A DNA stretch of 64,000 nt. Origin: Sphingobium sp. Z007 (GTDB taxonomy: Bacteria; Pseudomonadota; Alphaproteobacteria; Sphingomonadales; Sphingomonadaceae). The notes below the pieces were generated by a model. It searched no databases. It had not been told where the DNA came from and saw only the letters and a list, made by a program, of their open reading frames with translations. Below are positions 8,826-17,313 of this stretch, piece by piece. The position numbers and the translations under genes are program-made. Numbering within the stretch: the first letter of the stretch is position 1; every line of letters begins with the position of its first letter. Location: assembly GCF_900013425.1 (NCBI RefSeq), contig NZ_FBXK01000001.1:346001-410000 (forward strand), given 5' to 3'.

Positions 8826-9989
8826 GTGGCAGAAGCATATATCGTCGCCGCCGTTCGTACCGCCGGTGGGCGTCGCCGTGGCCGTTTGTCCGGCTGGCAT
8901 CCGGTCGATCTGGGCGCCAAGGTCATCGACGCCGTCGTCGCCCGCGCGGGCGTGCCGGGCGAAGCGGTGGACGACGTGATCGTCGGCTGCGTCACCCAGG
9001 CGGGCGAACAGTCGCTGCATGTCGGCCGCCATTGCGTGCTGGCGTCGGGCCTGCCGCAAAGCGTTCCGGCCGTCACCATCGACCGCCAGTGCGGATCGTC
9101 GCAGCAGGCGATCCAGTTCGCGGCCCAGGCGGTGATGTCGGGCACGCAGGATATCGTCATCGCGGCGGGCACCGAAAGCATGACGCGCGTGCCGATGGGC
9201 TCGGCGGCGCTGTCGCCCGAAGGGTGCGATCCGTTGCCCGCCTCGATCAAGGAGCGGTTTGGCATCCAGGGCTTCAGCCAGTTTGGCGGCGCGGAAATGA
9301 TCGCGAAGAAATGGGGCTTTACTCGCGACATGCTCGACGCCTTTGGCCTGGAAAGCCATATGCGCGCCCAGCGCGCGACCAAGGCCGGCGCCTTCGACGC
9401 CGAAATCCTGCCGCTGGAGATCATCGGCGCAGACGGTGCCAGCGAAATGCATACCATCGATGAGGGTATCCGCTGGGATGCCTCGCCAGAAGGCATGGCA
9501 GCGGTCAAGTTGCTGGTCGAAGGCGGTGTCATCACCGCAGCAACCTCCAGCCAGATCACCGACGGCGCATCGGCCGTGATGATCGCGTCGGAAAAGGCGG
9601 TGAAGGAATATGGCCTGACCCCGATCGCGCGTATCGTCAACATGACCGTGACCGCCGGCGACCCCGTCATCATGCTCGAAGAACCGCTGTTCGCCACCGA
9701 CAAGGCCTTCGCGCGCTCGGGCCTCACGATCGGCGACATCGACCTGTACGAAGTGAACGAAGCCTTCGCGCCCGTTCCAATGGCCTGGCTCAAGCATCAG
9801 GATGCCGATCCCGCCAAGCTTAACGTCAATGGCGGCGCGATCGCGCTGGGTCATCCGCTGGGTGCATCGGGCACGAAGCTGATGACGACGCTCATCTATG
9901 CGCTCAAGGCGCAGGGCAAGAAATACGGGCTCCAGACGATGTGCGAAGGCGGCGGCATCGCCAACGTCACCATCGTCGAAGCGCTCTGA
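8826..9989 (+). CDS. thiolase (acetyl-CoA C-acyltransferase)
   Basis: A 387-residue thiolase catalysing CoA-dependent cleavage of 3-ketoacyl-CoA, the last step of beta-oxidation. The nucleophilic cysteine is in TIDRQCGSSQQAIQFA near residue 89. The C-terminal active-site blocks are NVNGGAIALGHPLGASG (His) and MCEGGGIAN (Cys). The start is GTG at 8826, preceded by AGGAG at a normal distance. It is the only thiolase in the window, so several upstream pathways may converge on it. A strong terminator follows. Confidence 0.95.
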   Translation: MAEAYIVAAVRTAGGRRRGRLSGWHPVDLGAKVIDAVVARAGVPGEAVDDVIVGCVTQAGEQSLHVGRHCVLASGLPQSVPAVTIDRQCGSSQQAIQFAAQAVMSGTQDIVIAAGTESMTRVPMGSAALSPEGCDPLPASIKERFGIQGFSQFGGAEMIAKKWGFTRDMLDAFGLESHMRAQRATKAGAFDAEILPLEIIGADGASEMHTIDEGIRWDASPEGMAAVKLLVEGGVITAATSSQITDGASAVMIASEKAVKEYGLTPIARIVNMTVTAGDPVIMLEEPLFATDKAFARSGLTIGDIDLYEVNEAFAPVPMAWLKHQDADPAKLNVNGGAIALGHPLGASGTKLMTTLIYALKAQGKKYGLQTMCEGGGIANVTIVEAL

Positions 9990-10029
9990 CCGGACGGAGA
10001 GCGGCCCGGCCGTCTCTCCGCCTCAATCT

Positions 10030-10067
10030 GGACCGGCGCTCTTGTGCAGCAGGGCGCCGGTCCTTTT
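10030..10067 (+). terminator. intrinsic terminator after the thiolase
   Basis: A perfect 10-bp stem, GGACCGGCGC (10030-10039) with GCGCCGGTCC (10054-10063), encloses a 14-base loop and is followed by TTTT. It lies 40 bases after the thiolase stop and ends that transcription unit. Confidence 0.9.
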
Positions 10068-10167
10068 AATGGCCTGCGATCATCCGGCCAAAAAATGATA
10101 GCGCTTCAGCTCTGGCTTTGGCATGTCTGCGACAGCACACGATAATGATCGCATATAGGAGGCAGGG

Positions 10168-10956
10168 ATGCAGTTGCAGGGCAGGGTGGCGGTCGTCACG
10201 GGCGCGTCGAAAGGGATGGGCAGCCACTTCGTAGATGCATTGGTCGCGGCGGGCGCAAAGGTCGCCTGCCTCGCCCGCGCGTCGGCCGAGTTGGATGCGG
10301 TCGTGGCCCGGCATGGCGACAGCGCCGCCGCCTTTGCCTGCGATGTCAGTCGCGCCGATCAGGTCGATGCCGCCATCACAGGCGCGGTGGCGCATTTCGG
10401 TCGCCTGGACCTGCTGGTCAACAATGCCGCGATCTTCCATCCCTTCCTGCTGGAGGAATCGACCGTGGCCGACGTCGAAGGGCATGTCGCGGTCAATCTG
10501 CTGGGGCCGATCTGGTGCATCCGCGCCGCCATCCCCCATCTGCGCGCGACCAAAGGGCAGGTGGTGACGATCAGTTCCGAATCCGTCCGCATGCCCTTTC
10601 CCTATCTCACCGTCTACGCCGCGACCAAGGCGGCGGTCGAAACCCTGTCGCAGGGCCTGCGCGACGAATTGCGCAGCGACGGCATTCGCGTCTCGATCCT
10701 GCGCTCAGGATCGGTGGCCGGCGGATCGGGTGGGCTGAGTTGGGATGCCGGCGTCACCCAGCGCTTCTTTGCCAAGATTCAGGAAACCGGCCATGCCAGC
10801 TTCACCGGCGATTTTGCCGAACCCACCAGCATGGCGCAAACCCTGGTGGCGATGGCCAGCCTGCCTGACGATGTTAACATCGACCTGCTCGAAGCGCGCG
10901 CCGCCCGTCCCGCCTCTGCCGGATCGCTCGCCCGGTCGAGCGCGGCGGGCAACTGA
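10168..10956 (+). CDS. short-chain dehydrogenase/reductase
   Basis: A 262-residue classical SDR. Cofactor motif TGASKGMG lies near residues 11-18, NNAAI near 88-92, catalytic Ser in TISSES, and YAATK as the Tyr-Lys pair. A strong AGGAGG precedes the ATG. The C-terminal tail after residue 240 is Ala/Arg-rich and probably disordered. It stands alone between a terminator and a promoter-like box. It probably oxidises a hydroxyl to a ketone on a catabolic intermediate; substrate unknown. Confidence 0.9.
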   Translation: MQLQGRVAVVTGASKGMGSHFVDALVAAGAKVACLARASAELDAVVARHGDSAAAFACDVSRADQVDAAITGAVAHFGRLDLLVNNAAIFHPFLLEESTVADVEGHVAVNLLGPIWCIRAAIPHLRATKGQVVTISSESVRMPFPYLTVYAATKAAVETLSQGLRDELRSDGIRVSILRSGSVAGGSGGLSWDAGVTQRFFAKIQETGHASFTGDFAEPTSMAQTLVAMASLPDDVNIDLLEARAARPASAGSLARSSAAGN

Positions 10957-11000
10957 ATTTGTGGCTGTCCGCGGCAGGACAAGGCTTGCGTCGTTCGCTT

Positions 11001-11016
11001 ACCTAGTTAAATAGGT
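11001..11016. promoter_or_regulatory. operator-like palindrome ACCTA-N6-TAGGT
   Basis: ACCTAGTTAAATAGGT has perfect five-base arms, 35 bp upstream of the SDR start at 11051. In the reverse direction it reads ATTTAACTAGGT, matching the core before the MarR gene near 39320. This is the cleanest member of the box family described in the findings. Confidence 0.5.
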
Positions 11017-11050
11017 TGCGATAGAAATCTTACGGAAGGGGCGTTTCGCC

Positions 11051-11845
11051 ATGCAGATCACCAAAGAACTAGCCGCCATCGTCACCGGCGGCGCTTCGGG
11101 CCTGGGCAAGGCGTCGGCAAGGGCGCTCGCCGACGCGGGTATGAAGGTCGCAATCTTCGACCTGAACGAGGAAGCGGGCGAAGCGGTCGCCAGCGAGATT
11201 GGCGGCCTGTTCTGCAAGGTCAACATCCTGGATGAAGACTCGGTGCTCGCAGGGTTCGAAAAGGCCCGCGCCGCCCATGGGCAGGAGCGCGCACTGATCC
11301 ATTGCGCGCAGGTGTCCAAGGGCGGCAAGACCGTCAGCCGTGATCGCGACACGGGCGGCTTCAAGCGTTTCTCGACCGAGGATTACGCCTTCAGCGCGAT
11401 GGGCATCCTGGTCGCCAGCTATCGGATGGCGTCGATTTCCGCGATGGGCATGGCGGCTGCCGAACCGCTCAATGACGATGGCGAGCGTGGCACCATCGTC
11501 CTGACCAGTTCCGCCGCCGCGCAGGATGGCCAGGTCGGCCAGATCGCCTATGGTTCGCTCAAGGCCGGCGTGAACGGCTTGGTACTGCCGATGGCGCGCG
11601 ACCTGATGGAATTGGGCATCCGCGTCAATTCGGTGATGCCGGGTATCTTCGCTACCCCGCCGATGCTTGGCGTCAAGGACACCGCACCGCAGATCTTCGA
11701 AAATCTGGAAAAGTCGGTGCCCTTCCCCAAGCGTCTCGGCAAGCCGGAAGAGTTCGGCTCGCTGATCGTAGAACTGGTGAAGAACAGCTATTTCAATGGC
11801 CAGAATCTGCGGATCGACGGTGCCATCCGTATGCCGCCTCGCTAA
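11051..11845 (+). CDS. SDR similar to 3-hydroxyacyl-CoA dehydrogenase type 2
   Basis: A 264-residue SDR with cofactor motif TGGASGLGKASARALADAG, then DLNEEAGEAVA, which selects NAD. The catalytic motifs are SSAAAQDGQVGQIAYGSLK. The insert MASISAMGMAAAEPLNDDGERGTIV resembles that of type-2 (HSD17B10-like) 3-hydroxyacyl-CoA dehydrogenases, so oxidation of 3-hydroxyacyl-CoA to 3-ketoacyl-CoA is the best guess. GGAAGGGG precedes the ATG. It is followed closely by two thioesterase-type genes. Confidence 0.88.
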   Translation: MQITKELAAIVTGGASGLGKASARALADAGMKVAIFDLNEEAGEAVASEIGGLFCKVNILDEDSVLAGFEKARAAHGQERALIHCAQVSKGGKTVSRDRDTGGFKRFSTEDYAFSAMGILVASYRMASISAMGMAAAEPLNDDGERGTIVLTSSAAAQDGQVGQIAYGSLKAGVNGLVLPMARDLMELGIRVNSVMPGIFATPPMLGVKDTAPQIFENLEKSVPFPKRLGKPEEFGSLIVELVKNSYFNGQNLRIDGAIRMPPR

Positions 11846-11907
11846 GCGCCGGATATGGGGACGCATTCGAATACCGGGCGGCGGCGCGCAATCCGTCGCC
11901 CGGTGTC

Positions 11908-12332
11908 ATGTCTATCCCGTTCGTCGATGGCTTTCTGGGGCATATGGCCCGATCTATGCGCGCCGCCTGGACGATGAAGTGATGTTCGGATGCCGGGTCT
12001 TTCCGCATTTGTGCAATCCCATGGGTGTCGTGCATGGCGGCTGGGTCGCGACGCTGTTTGACGTCGTGCTGCCGCTGACCGCCCGCTATAGTGCGGGTTT
12101 CGAGGAACGCTTCCTGCTGACCGTGCAGATGGGCATCGACTATCTGGCGGGCGCGAAACTGGGCGACTGGGTCGAAGGGCGCGCGCAGATATTGCGCACG
12201 ACCAAGCATATGGTCTTCGTCCTGGGAACGCTTGAGGTGGATGGCGAACTGACGGCGCGCGGCAGCGGGATTTTCCGCATCGGTCCGTCTGCGCCGACGA
12301 TCGCGTTTGAGCAGTCCGGTCGATTGCCATGA
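11908..12332 (+). pseudogene. PaaI-like hotdog thioesterase with an apparent frameshift
   Basis: A hotdog-fold thioesterase whose core CNPMGVVHGGWVATLFD is intact, but whose reading frame is broken near 11941-11947. From the ATG at 11908 one frame reads MSIPFVDGFLGHM and then ends prematurely. The frame that carries the rest of the domain takes over with GPIYARRLDDEVMF. Adding one G to the GG in CATATGGCCC would join them as ...GFLGHMGPIYARR..., the expected family sequence. The downstream frame alone has no good start codon. This is either a real mutation or a one-base assembly error. Confidence 0.7.
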
Positions 12333-12345
12333 TGCAGGGAGTCGC

Positions 12346-13155
12346 ATGAGCCGTTCGCTTGTCGACATATTGACTCTTGAGCCTGTGACGCCCCACAGTT
12401 TCCGTGGCTTGTCGCCCGACCCGGACGCGCCGCGCATTTTCGGCGGCAGCGTGGTGGCGCAGGCGCTGATGGCCGCCGCCGCCACGGTGGAAGGACGCGC
12501 CTGCCATTCGCTGCACGCCTATTTCATCCACCCTGGCGATGGCACGAAGCCGATCCTGTTCGAGGTTGATCGCGTCCGCGATGGCGGCATGTTTGCAACC
12601 CGGCGCGTCGTCGCGCTACAGGATGACCGGCCAATACTGAACATGGCGGCCTCCTTTCAGGCCCCGGCCCAGGGCGTGTTCGATCATCAACACGCCATGC
12701 CCGCCGACATTCCCGGCGCGGATGCGCTCAGCGATGACGACCTGCGCGGTGAGGCGGTCGGCCTGCAATTGCGCAACAGCCGCCTGCCGCGTCCCGGCAT
12801 GGCGGCAGAGGTGCGCCCGCCCCATCATGCAATGTGGTTCCGCAGTCGTCTGCCATTGGGCGACGATCCGGCGATGCATCAGGCGGCGCTGGCCTATGCG
12901 TCGGACTATCCGCAATTGCCGACCGTGGTGCAGCCGCATCCGGTTACCTGGCGCACGCCGGGCTTTCAGTTCACCAGCCTCGACCATAGCCTGTGGTTCC
13001 ATCGCCCGTTCGATTTCACCCGCTGGCATCTGTGCAGCCTGGACACGCCGATCAGCGCGGGGGAACGCGGCCTGAGCCGGGGGACCATTTATGATGCCGA
13101 CGGACTTTTGGTGGCATCGGTCGCGCAGGAAGCCATGATCCGTATGCGCGGCTGA
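12346..13155 (+). CDS. tesB: acyl-CoA thioesterase II (TesB family)
   Basis: A 269-residue double-hotdog thioesterase that hydrolyses acyl-CoA to free acid and CoA. The N-terminal hotdog shows RIFGGSVVAQALMAA and HSLHAYFIHPGD. The C-terminal hotdog has the catalytic-Asp block FTSLDHSLWFHRPFD and ends GTIYDADGLLVASVAQEAMIRMR. Length and motifs fit TesB throughout. It closes the plus-strand run started by the SDR at 11051 and converges on a crotonase 5 bp away. A likely role is freeing CoA from dead-end thioesters. Confidence 0.93.
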   Translation: MSRSLVDILTLEPVTPHSFRGLSPDPDAPRIFGGSVVAQALMAAAATVEGRACHSLHAYFIHPGDGTKPILFEVDRVRDGGMFATRRVVALQDDRPILNMAASFQAPAQGVFDHQHAMPADIPGADALSDDDLRGEAVGLQLRNSRLPRPGMAAEVRPPHHAMWFRSRLPLGDDPAMHQAALAYASDYPQLPTVVQPHPVTWRTPGFQFTSLDHSLWFHRPFDFTRWHLCSLDTPISAGERGLSRGTIYDADGLLVASVAQEAMIRMRG

Positions 13156-13160
13156 GGCGC

Positions 13161-13949
13161 CTATTGCCCCCGGAACACCGGCTTGCGCTTTTCCAGGAAG
13201 GCCGCGACACCCTCTGCATGATCGGCTGTCCGCCCCGCTTCGCGCTGGTGGATGCGTTCCATCCGCAATGTGTCGGTCAGCGACTGGTTCATCGCCATCG
13301 CAATCCCCTGGCGCATCAGGCCATAAGCGACGGTCGGCCCCGCCGCCAGCCGCGCGGCCATGGCGCGGGCTGTGTCCATCAGCGCCGTGTCCTCGACCAC
13401 CTGATAGATCAGCCCCCATTCCAGCGCCAGATCGGCGGGAATGCGATCGCCCAGCATCATCATCGCGCTCGCGCGCGCCTTCCCCGCCAGACGCGGCAGC
13501 AGCCATGTCGCTCCCACATCGGGCACCAGCCCGATATTGGCGAAAGGTTGCAGGAAATAGGCCGATCGCCCTGCGATGACGATGTCGCCCGCCAGCGCAT
13601 AGCCGCATCCGCCGCCCGCCGCCGCGCCGTTCACCGCCGTCACCAGCGGGCAGGGCAGCCGCACCAGCCGCTCCAGCACGGGATTGAACCCGCTTTCCAG
13701 CCCCGCGCCCATGTCCCGCGTCGCGTCCGCGCCGCCGCGTCCCTCCGCCGACAGGTCCGCACCCGAACAGAAGGCTCGCCCGTTGCCGCTCATCAGCAGC
13801 ACGCGCGCGCCTTCGTCGGCGACCCGGTCGAGCGCGTGCATCATCTCATTCAGCGACTGCTGCGACAAGGCATTAAGCTTTTCGGGCCGGTCGATCGCCA
13901 GGGTGGCGATGCCGTCGGCGATGGCGAAGGCGATATGGTCGTAGGTCAC
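13161..13949 (-). CDS. crotonase, PaaG-like enoyl-CoA isomerase
   Basis: A 262-residue crotonase. The two hydratase glutamates are absent (GGGCGYALAGD and FLQPFANIG), while ANIGLVPDVGATWLLPR carries the aspartate used by PaaG and other 3,2-enoyl-CoA isomerases. Double-bond isomerisation is therefore more likely than hydration. The start is GTG (13949), 11 bases after the GST stop; no ATG fits. It is the last gene of a TetR-GST-crotonase unit. Confidence 0.88.
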   Translation of the reverse strand: MTYDHIAFAIADGIATLAIDRPEKLNALSQQSLNEMMHALDRVADEGARVLLMSGNGRAFCSGADLSAEGRGGADATRDMGAGLESGFNPVLERLVRLPCPLVTAVNGAAAGGGCGYALAGDIVIAGRSAYFLQPFANIGLVPDVGATWLLPRLAGKARASAMMMLGDRIPADLALEWGLIYQVVEDTALMDTARAMAARLAAGPTVAYGLMRQGIAMAMNQSLTDTLRMERIHQREAGRTADHAEGVAAFLEKRKPVFRGQ

Positions 13950-13960
13950 AGGCTCTCCGA

Positions 13961-14590
13961 TCAGCGCGCAATCGGCAGCAGCCAGGGACCGCCCTTTTCG
14001 ATGGCGGCGAGATAGGCCGGGCGAGCCGTCACCCGCGCCAGCCAAGCGCGCAGTCGGGGCCGGTCGCCCACCACGCCGAACTGGTCCGCCACCGCCACGA
14101 CATAGCCGAACTGGATGTCGGCCGCGCTGAAGCCGGACGCCAGCAGATAGTCCCGTCCGTCCAGCTTCGCCTCGATCTCCGCCATCGCGCCGTCGACGAC
14201 CTCCATCCCATAGGCGCGGGCGCGGCCGGGCGCCTCGGTGCCCTTCACCATCATCAGGATGATGACGCCCATCATGGCGGTGCCTTCCCCCGCATGCAGC
14301 CATTCCAGATATTCCGCCCAATCGGCGTCGGCCGACGACCGGCCCAGCCGTCCGTCGCCCAGCTTCGCGGCCAGATATTCCAGGATCGCCCCCGATTCCG
14401 CGATCACCGCGCCGTCATGTTCGATCACCGGCGACTTGCCCAGCGGATGGGCCTGCTTTAGTTCAGGCGGCGCTCGGAAGGTTTTTGGGTCGCGGTGATA
14501 TGTCGCCATTTCATAAGGTTCGCCCAATTCCTCCAGCAACCAGAGGATGCGCGTCGAGCGCGAATAGTCGAGGTGGTGGACCTTCATCAT
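13961..14590 (-). CDS. glutathione S-transferase
   Basis: A 209-residue cytosolic GST. The thioredoxin-fold N-terminus reads HHLDYSRSTRILWLLEELGEPYE, with the usual GSH-binding ESGAILEYLA near residues 65-75. The all-alpha C-terminal domain ends AYLAAIEKGGPWLLP. The start ATGATGAAG overlaps the TetR stop in TGATGATG, so regulator and GST are coupled. It may add glutathione to an electrophilic (epoxide or enone) intermediate or protect against it. Confidence 0.9.
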   Translation of the reverse strand: MMKVHHLDYSRSTRILWLLEELGEPYEMATYHRDPKTFRAPPELKQAHPLGKSPVIEHDGAVIAESGAILEYLAAKLGDGRLGRSSADADWAEYLEWLHAGEGTAMMGVIILMMVKGTEAPGRARAYGMEVVDGAMAEIEAKLDGRDYLLASGFSAADIQFGYVVAVADQFGVVGDRPRLRAWLARVTARPAYLAAIEKGGPWLLPIAR

Positions 14591-15354
14591 GCGTCCTTCT
14601 CCATCAATATGTCGATCTTGCGTTCGATAGCGTCCAGCCGTTCGTGCATGGCGCTGGCCTGCGGCTCGCACGCGGCGGTCAGCACCGGCATCACGAAATA
14701 GCGCAACTGGCCCCGCAATCCTGCCTCATCCCACGGCTCACCGCTGGCTAGGGCGATCATCTGGTCGGTGATCCATCCCGTCAGCACCTCCAGCGTCACG
14801 CCCGCCGCCCGCGCCCGATCGTCGATCAGCGACGCCAACACCGAGCCCACGCCCCCAGCCGAATCGTCCGCCTGTGCCGCCCGGAACAGCCGCGCGCTGG
14901 CGGGCGACATGCCCGAATGCAGGCTGGTGTCGAGCCATCCGACATGCTGCATCTCCAATATGGCGTGCGCCAGCACCGTTTCCAGCCGGTCCGCCACCGT
15001 GCCGGGGCCGATCAGGATTTTATGCGACCATCGGCGAAACGGCTTGGCGCCCTCGATCAGCAACGCCTTGAACAGGGATTCGCGATTGCCGAACCGGCGA
15101 TATAGCGTGGTGCGCGAAACGCCCGCTTCAGTCGCCACTTCCTCCAGCGATACATTGTCGATGCCCTTGCGCCGGATGCAGCTTGCCGCTGCATTCAGCA
15201 CGGGATCGGCAATAGGCTGCGCGCCCATCGCTGCGTGGTAGGGGGATGCCACTTCCACGGCCTGCGCGTGATCCGATGGCCGTGACTTGGTGCCTATCTG
15301 CTTCTGTCCCATGGGCAAAGCATAGCACGGTTTCGCGCCTTTCGTATCATTCAT
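14587..15354 (-). CDS. TetR/AcrR family transcriptional regulator
   Basis: A regulator of up to 255 residues (a second ATG at 15312 would give 241). The helix-turn-helix is IDNVSLEEVATEAGVSRTTLYRRFGNRESLFKA near residues 64-96; the rest is a ligand-binding helical domain. A long polar N-terminal tail before the HTH makes the shorter form attractive. It is the first gene of its unit and presumably represses the GST and crotonase downstream until an acyl-CoA or related ligand binds. Confidence 0.88.
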   Translation of the reverse strand: MNDTKGAKPCYALPMGQKQIGTKSRPSDHAQAVEVASPYHAAMGAQPIADPVLNAAASCIRRKGIDNVSLEEVATEAGVSRTTLYRRFGNRESLFKALLIEGAKPFRRWSHKILIGPGTVADRLETVLAHAILEMQHVGWLDTSLHSGMSPASARLFRAAQADDSAGGVGSVLASLIDDRARAAGVTLEVLTGWITDQMIALASGEPWDEAGLRGQLRYFVMPVLTAACEPQASAMHERLDAIERKIDILMEKDA

Positions 15355-15377
15355 CGTTACAAATTGATGATATTGTA

Positions 15378-16433
15378 TCAGTTTTCAGACTCCAACGACG
15401 CCATGTCGATGACGAAGCGATATTTGACGTCCGCCTTCTCCATCCGCTCGAAAGCGTGATTGATGTCCTGAATGGCGATGGTTTCGGGATCGGGCAGGAT
15501 ATTCTTGGCGGCGCAAAAATCGAGCATTTCCTGCGTTTCCGGCAGGCCGCCAATGGCCGATCCCGCCACCGATTTCTGCCCGCCCACCAACAGGCCGCTG
15601 TGCAGCGACGGGATCATGTCGATGGCACCGACGATCACATGGACGCCGCGCGGGGCCAGCAGCATCAGATAGGGGCTGACATCATGCGCCACCGGAATCG
15701 TGTCCAGCACCATGTCGAAACCGCGCGCGGCGGCCTTCATCGCGTCCTTGTCGGACGCGATCAGCACCTTATGCGCGCCCAGCGCCAGCGCATCGGCCGC
15801 CTTGGCCGGCGATGTCGTCACGACGGTCACGTCGGCCCCCAGTCCGACCGCCAGCTTGACGCCCATATGGCCAAGGCCGCCAAGCCTCGCGACCGCCACC
15901 CGGCTGCCCGGTCCGACCTTCCAGTGGCGCAGCGGCGACCAGGTCGTGACGCCCGCGCACAGCAAAGGCGCAGCGCGTTCCGGGTCCAGCCCATCTGGCA
16001 GTTTCAGGACGAAATGTTCGCGCGCGACGATATGGTTGGAATAGCCACCATAGGTGGGCGATTCGTCGGTGCGATCCTTGCCATTATAGGTCGGGGTTGC
16101 ACGGTTGGCGCAATATTGTTCCTGCCCGCGTTCGCACTCGGAACATGCCATGCAGCTGTCGACCAGACAGCCGATCGCGGCCATGTCGCCGATCTTGAAA
16201 CGGGTGACGTCCGCGCCGATCTCGGTCACTTGCCCGATAATCTCATGCCCCGGAACGCAGGGGTAAAGGCTATTATGCCAGTCGTTGCGGGCCTGATGCA
16301 GGTCCGAATGGCATACGCCGCAATAACGGATGTCCACCCGCACGTCATTGGCGCGCAGCGCGCGTCGCGCGAAGCTGAAGGGAGCCATCGCGCTGTCGGC
16401 GGACAGGGCGGCATAGCCGGTCGCATGGGTCAT
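15378..16433 (-). CDS. zinc-dependent alcohol dehydrogenase (YahK/cinnamyl-alcohol type)
   Basis: A 351-residue NADP(H)-type alcohol/aldehyde dehydrogenase of the MDR family. Catalytic zinc ligands lie in CGVCHSDLH and PGHEIIG; the structural zinc cysteines in CLVDSCMACSECERGQEQYC. The Rossmann loop reads VARLGGLGHMGVKLAV, with Arg where most relatives have Gly (GLGGLGHM). The ATG at 16433 has GGAGA at good spacing; ATG 16439 would be too close. Likely interconverts a primary alcohol and aldehyde feeding the CoA pathway. Confidence 0.92.
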   Translation of the reverse strand: MTHATGYAALSADSAMAPFSFARRALRANDVRVDIRYCGVCHSDLHQARNDWHNSLYPCVPGHEIIGQVTEIGADVTRFKIGDMAAIGCLVDSCMACSECERGQEQYCANRATPTYNGKDRTDESPTYGGYSNHIVAREHFVLKLPDGLDPERAAPLLCAGVTTWSPLRHWKVGPGSRVAVARLGGLGHMGVKLAVGLGADVTVVTTSPAKAADALALGAHKVLIASDKDAMKAAARGFDMVLDTIPVAHDVSPYLMLLAPRGVHVIVGAIDMIPSLHSGLLVGGQKSVAGSAIGGLPETQEMLDFCAAKNILPDPETIAIQDINHAFERMEKADVKYRFVIDMASLESEN

Positions 16434-16460
16434 CGTCATTCTCCGCTCAATCACTGTCCA

Positions 16461-17243
16461 TCATGCACCGTGGTAGGTGGGTTTGCGCCGCTCCAGAAAA
16501 GCGGCCACGCCTTCGCGCGCATCCGCTCCGCCCATCGCCACGCCGATCGCGGTCGCTTCCGCATCCAGATGCTTCGGCAGGGATGTGGCATAGCTTTGCG
16601 CGAGCAATCGTTTCACCCCTCCAAAAGCCTCGGTTGGTCCGGCGGCGATGCGTGCGGCAATGGCGGCGGCTTCCTCCGCCAGAGCCTCATCGGCAACCAC
16701 GCGCGTCGCCAGGCCCAGGTCCACCGCTTCCAGCGCATCCAGCCGCCGCCCCAGATAGGCCATCTCCTGCGTCGCGCGCAGCCCGATCAGGCGCGGCAGC
16801 AGCCAGGTCGCGCCGCCGTCGGCGGTCAGGCCGATGCCGGTATAGGCCATCGCGAAGGAGGCGGAGCGACTAACCAGCACCACGTCGCCGCTCGCGACCA
16901 GGCTCAGCCCCGCCCCCGCCGACGCGCCCTGTGCCGCCACGATGACGGGCGCGGGATGTTGGGCAAGCAATGCCAGCCCTTCATGCAGCCGCCGCGCCAG
17001 GCGTTCGATGAAATCGGCCGGATCGCTTTCGCTGGCGAAACTGCGAATATCGCCGCCGACGCAGAAATTCTTGCCTTCCGCCCGGATCAGCACGGCGCGC
17101 ATGCCGGGCGTCGCGGTCAACTGTTCCACCACATGACTGAAACTGTCGATCAGTTCCCAGCTCATCGCATTGCCCGCCTCAGGCCGATTGAGCGTGATGG
17201 TGGCAAGCCCGCCTTCCAGCGTTCCGGTGACGAGATCGGTCAT
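16461..17243 (-). CDS. crotonase, isomerase-like
   Basis: A 260-residue crotonase with LNRPEAGNAMS and the oxyanion segment GKNFCVGGDIRSF. The GGGxE glutamate is missing (GASAGAGLSLVASGD), and TGIGLTADGGATWLLPR gives the aspartate seen in PaaG-like isomerases. It therefore resembles the crotonase at 13161 and probably moves a double bond rather than adding water. It sits between a thioesterase-like gene upstream and the alcohol dehydrogenase downstream on the same strand. Confidence 0.88.
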   Translation of the reverse strand: MTDLVTGTLEGGLATITLNRPEAGNAMSWELIDSFSHVVEQLTATPGMRAVLIRAEGKNFCVGGDIRSFASESDPADFIERLARRLHEGLALLAQHPAPVIVAAQGASAGAGLSLVASGDVVLVSRSASFAMAYTGIGLTADGGATWLLPRLIGLRATQEMAYLGRRLDALEAVDLGLATRVVADEALAEEAAAIAARIAAGPTEAFGGVKRLLAQSYATSLPKHLDAEATAIGVAMGGADAREGVAAFLERRKPTYHGA

Positions 17244-17313
17244 GGCGTGGCACTCCTGTCGAAACTATGGTCGGTCTTGTAGGACATAGGTAGATAAGTC
17301 CAGCGCGAATGGA

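Noticed and set aside
8811..9854. A long open frame opposite the thiolase.
   Set aside because: It is an antisense shadow in GC-rich DNA, Arg/His/Gly-rich and without recognisable domains; the thiolase on the plus strand is unambiguous.
13161..14321. A 386-codon frame joining GST-opposite sequence to the crotonase.
   Set aside because: The N-terminal part is the wrong frame of the GST gene; the crotonase starts at the GTG at 13949.
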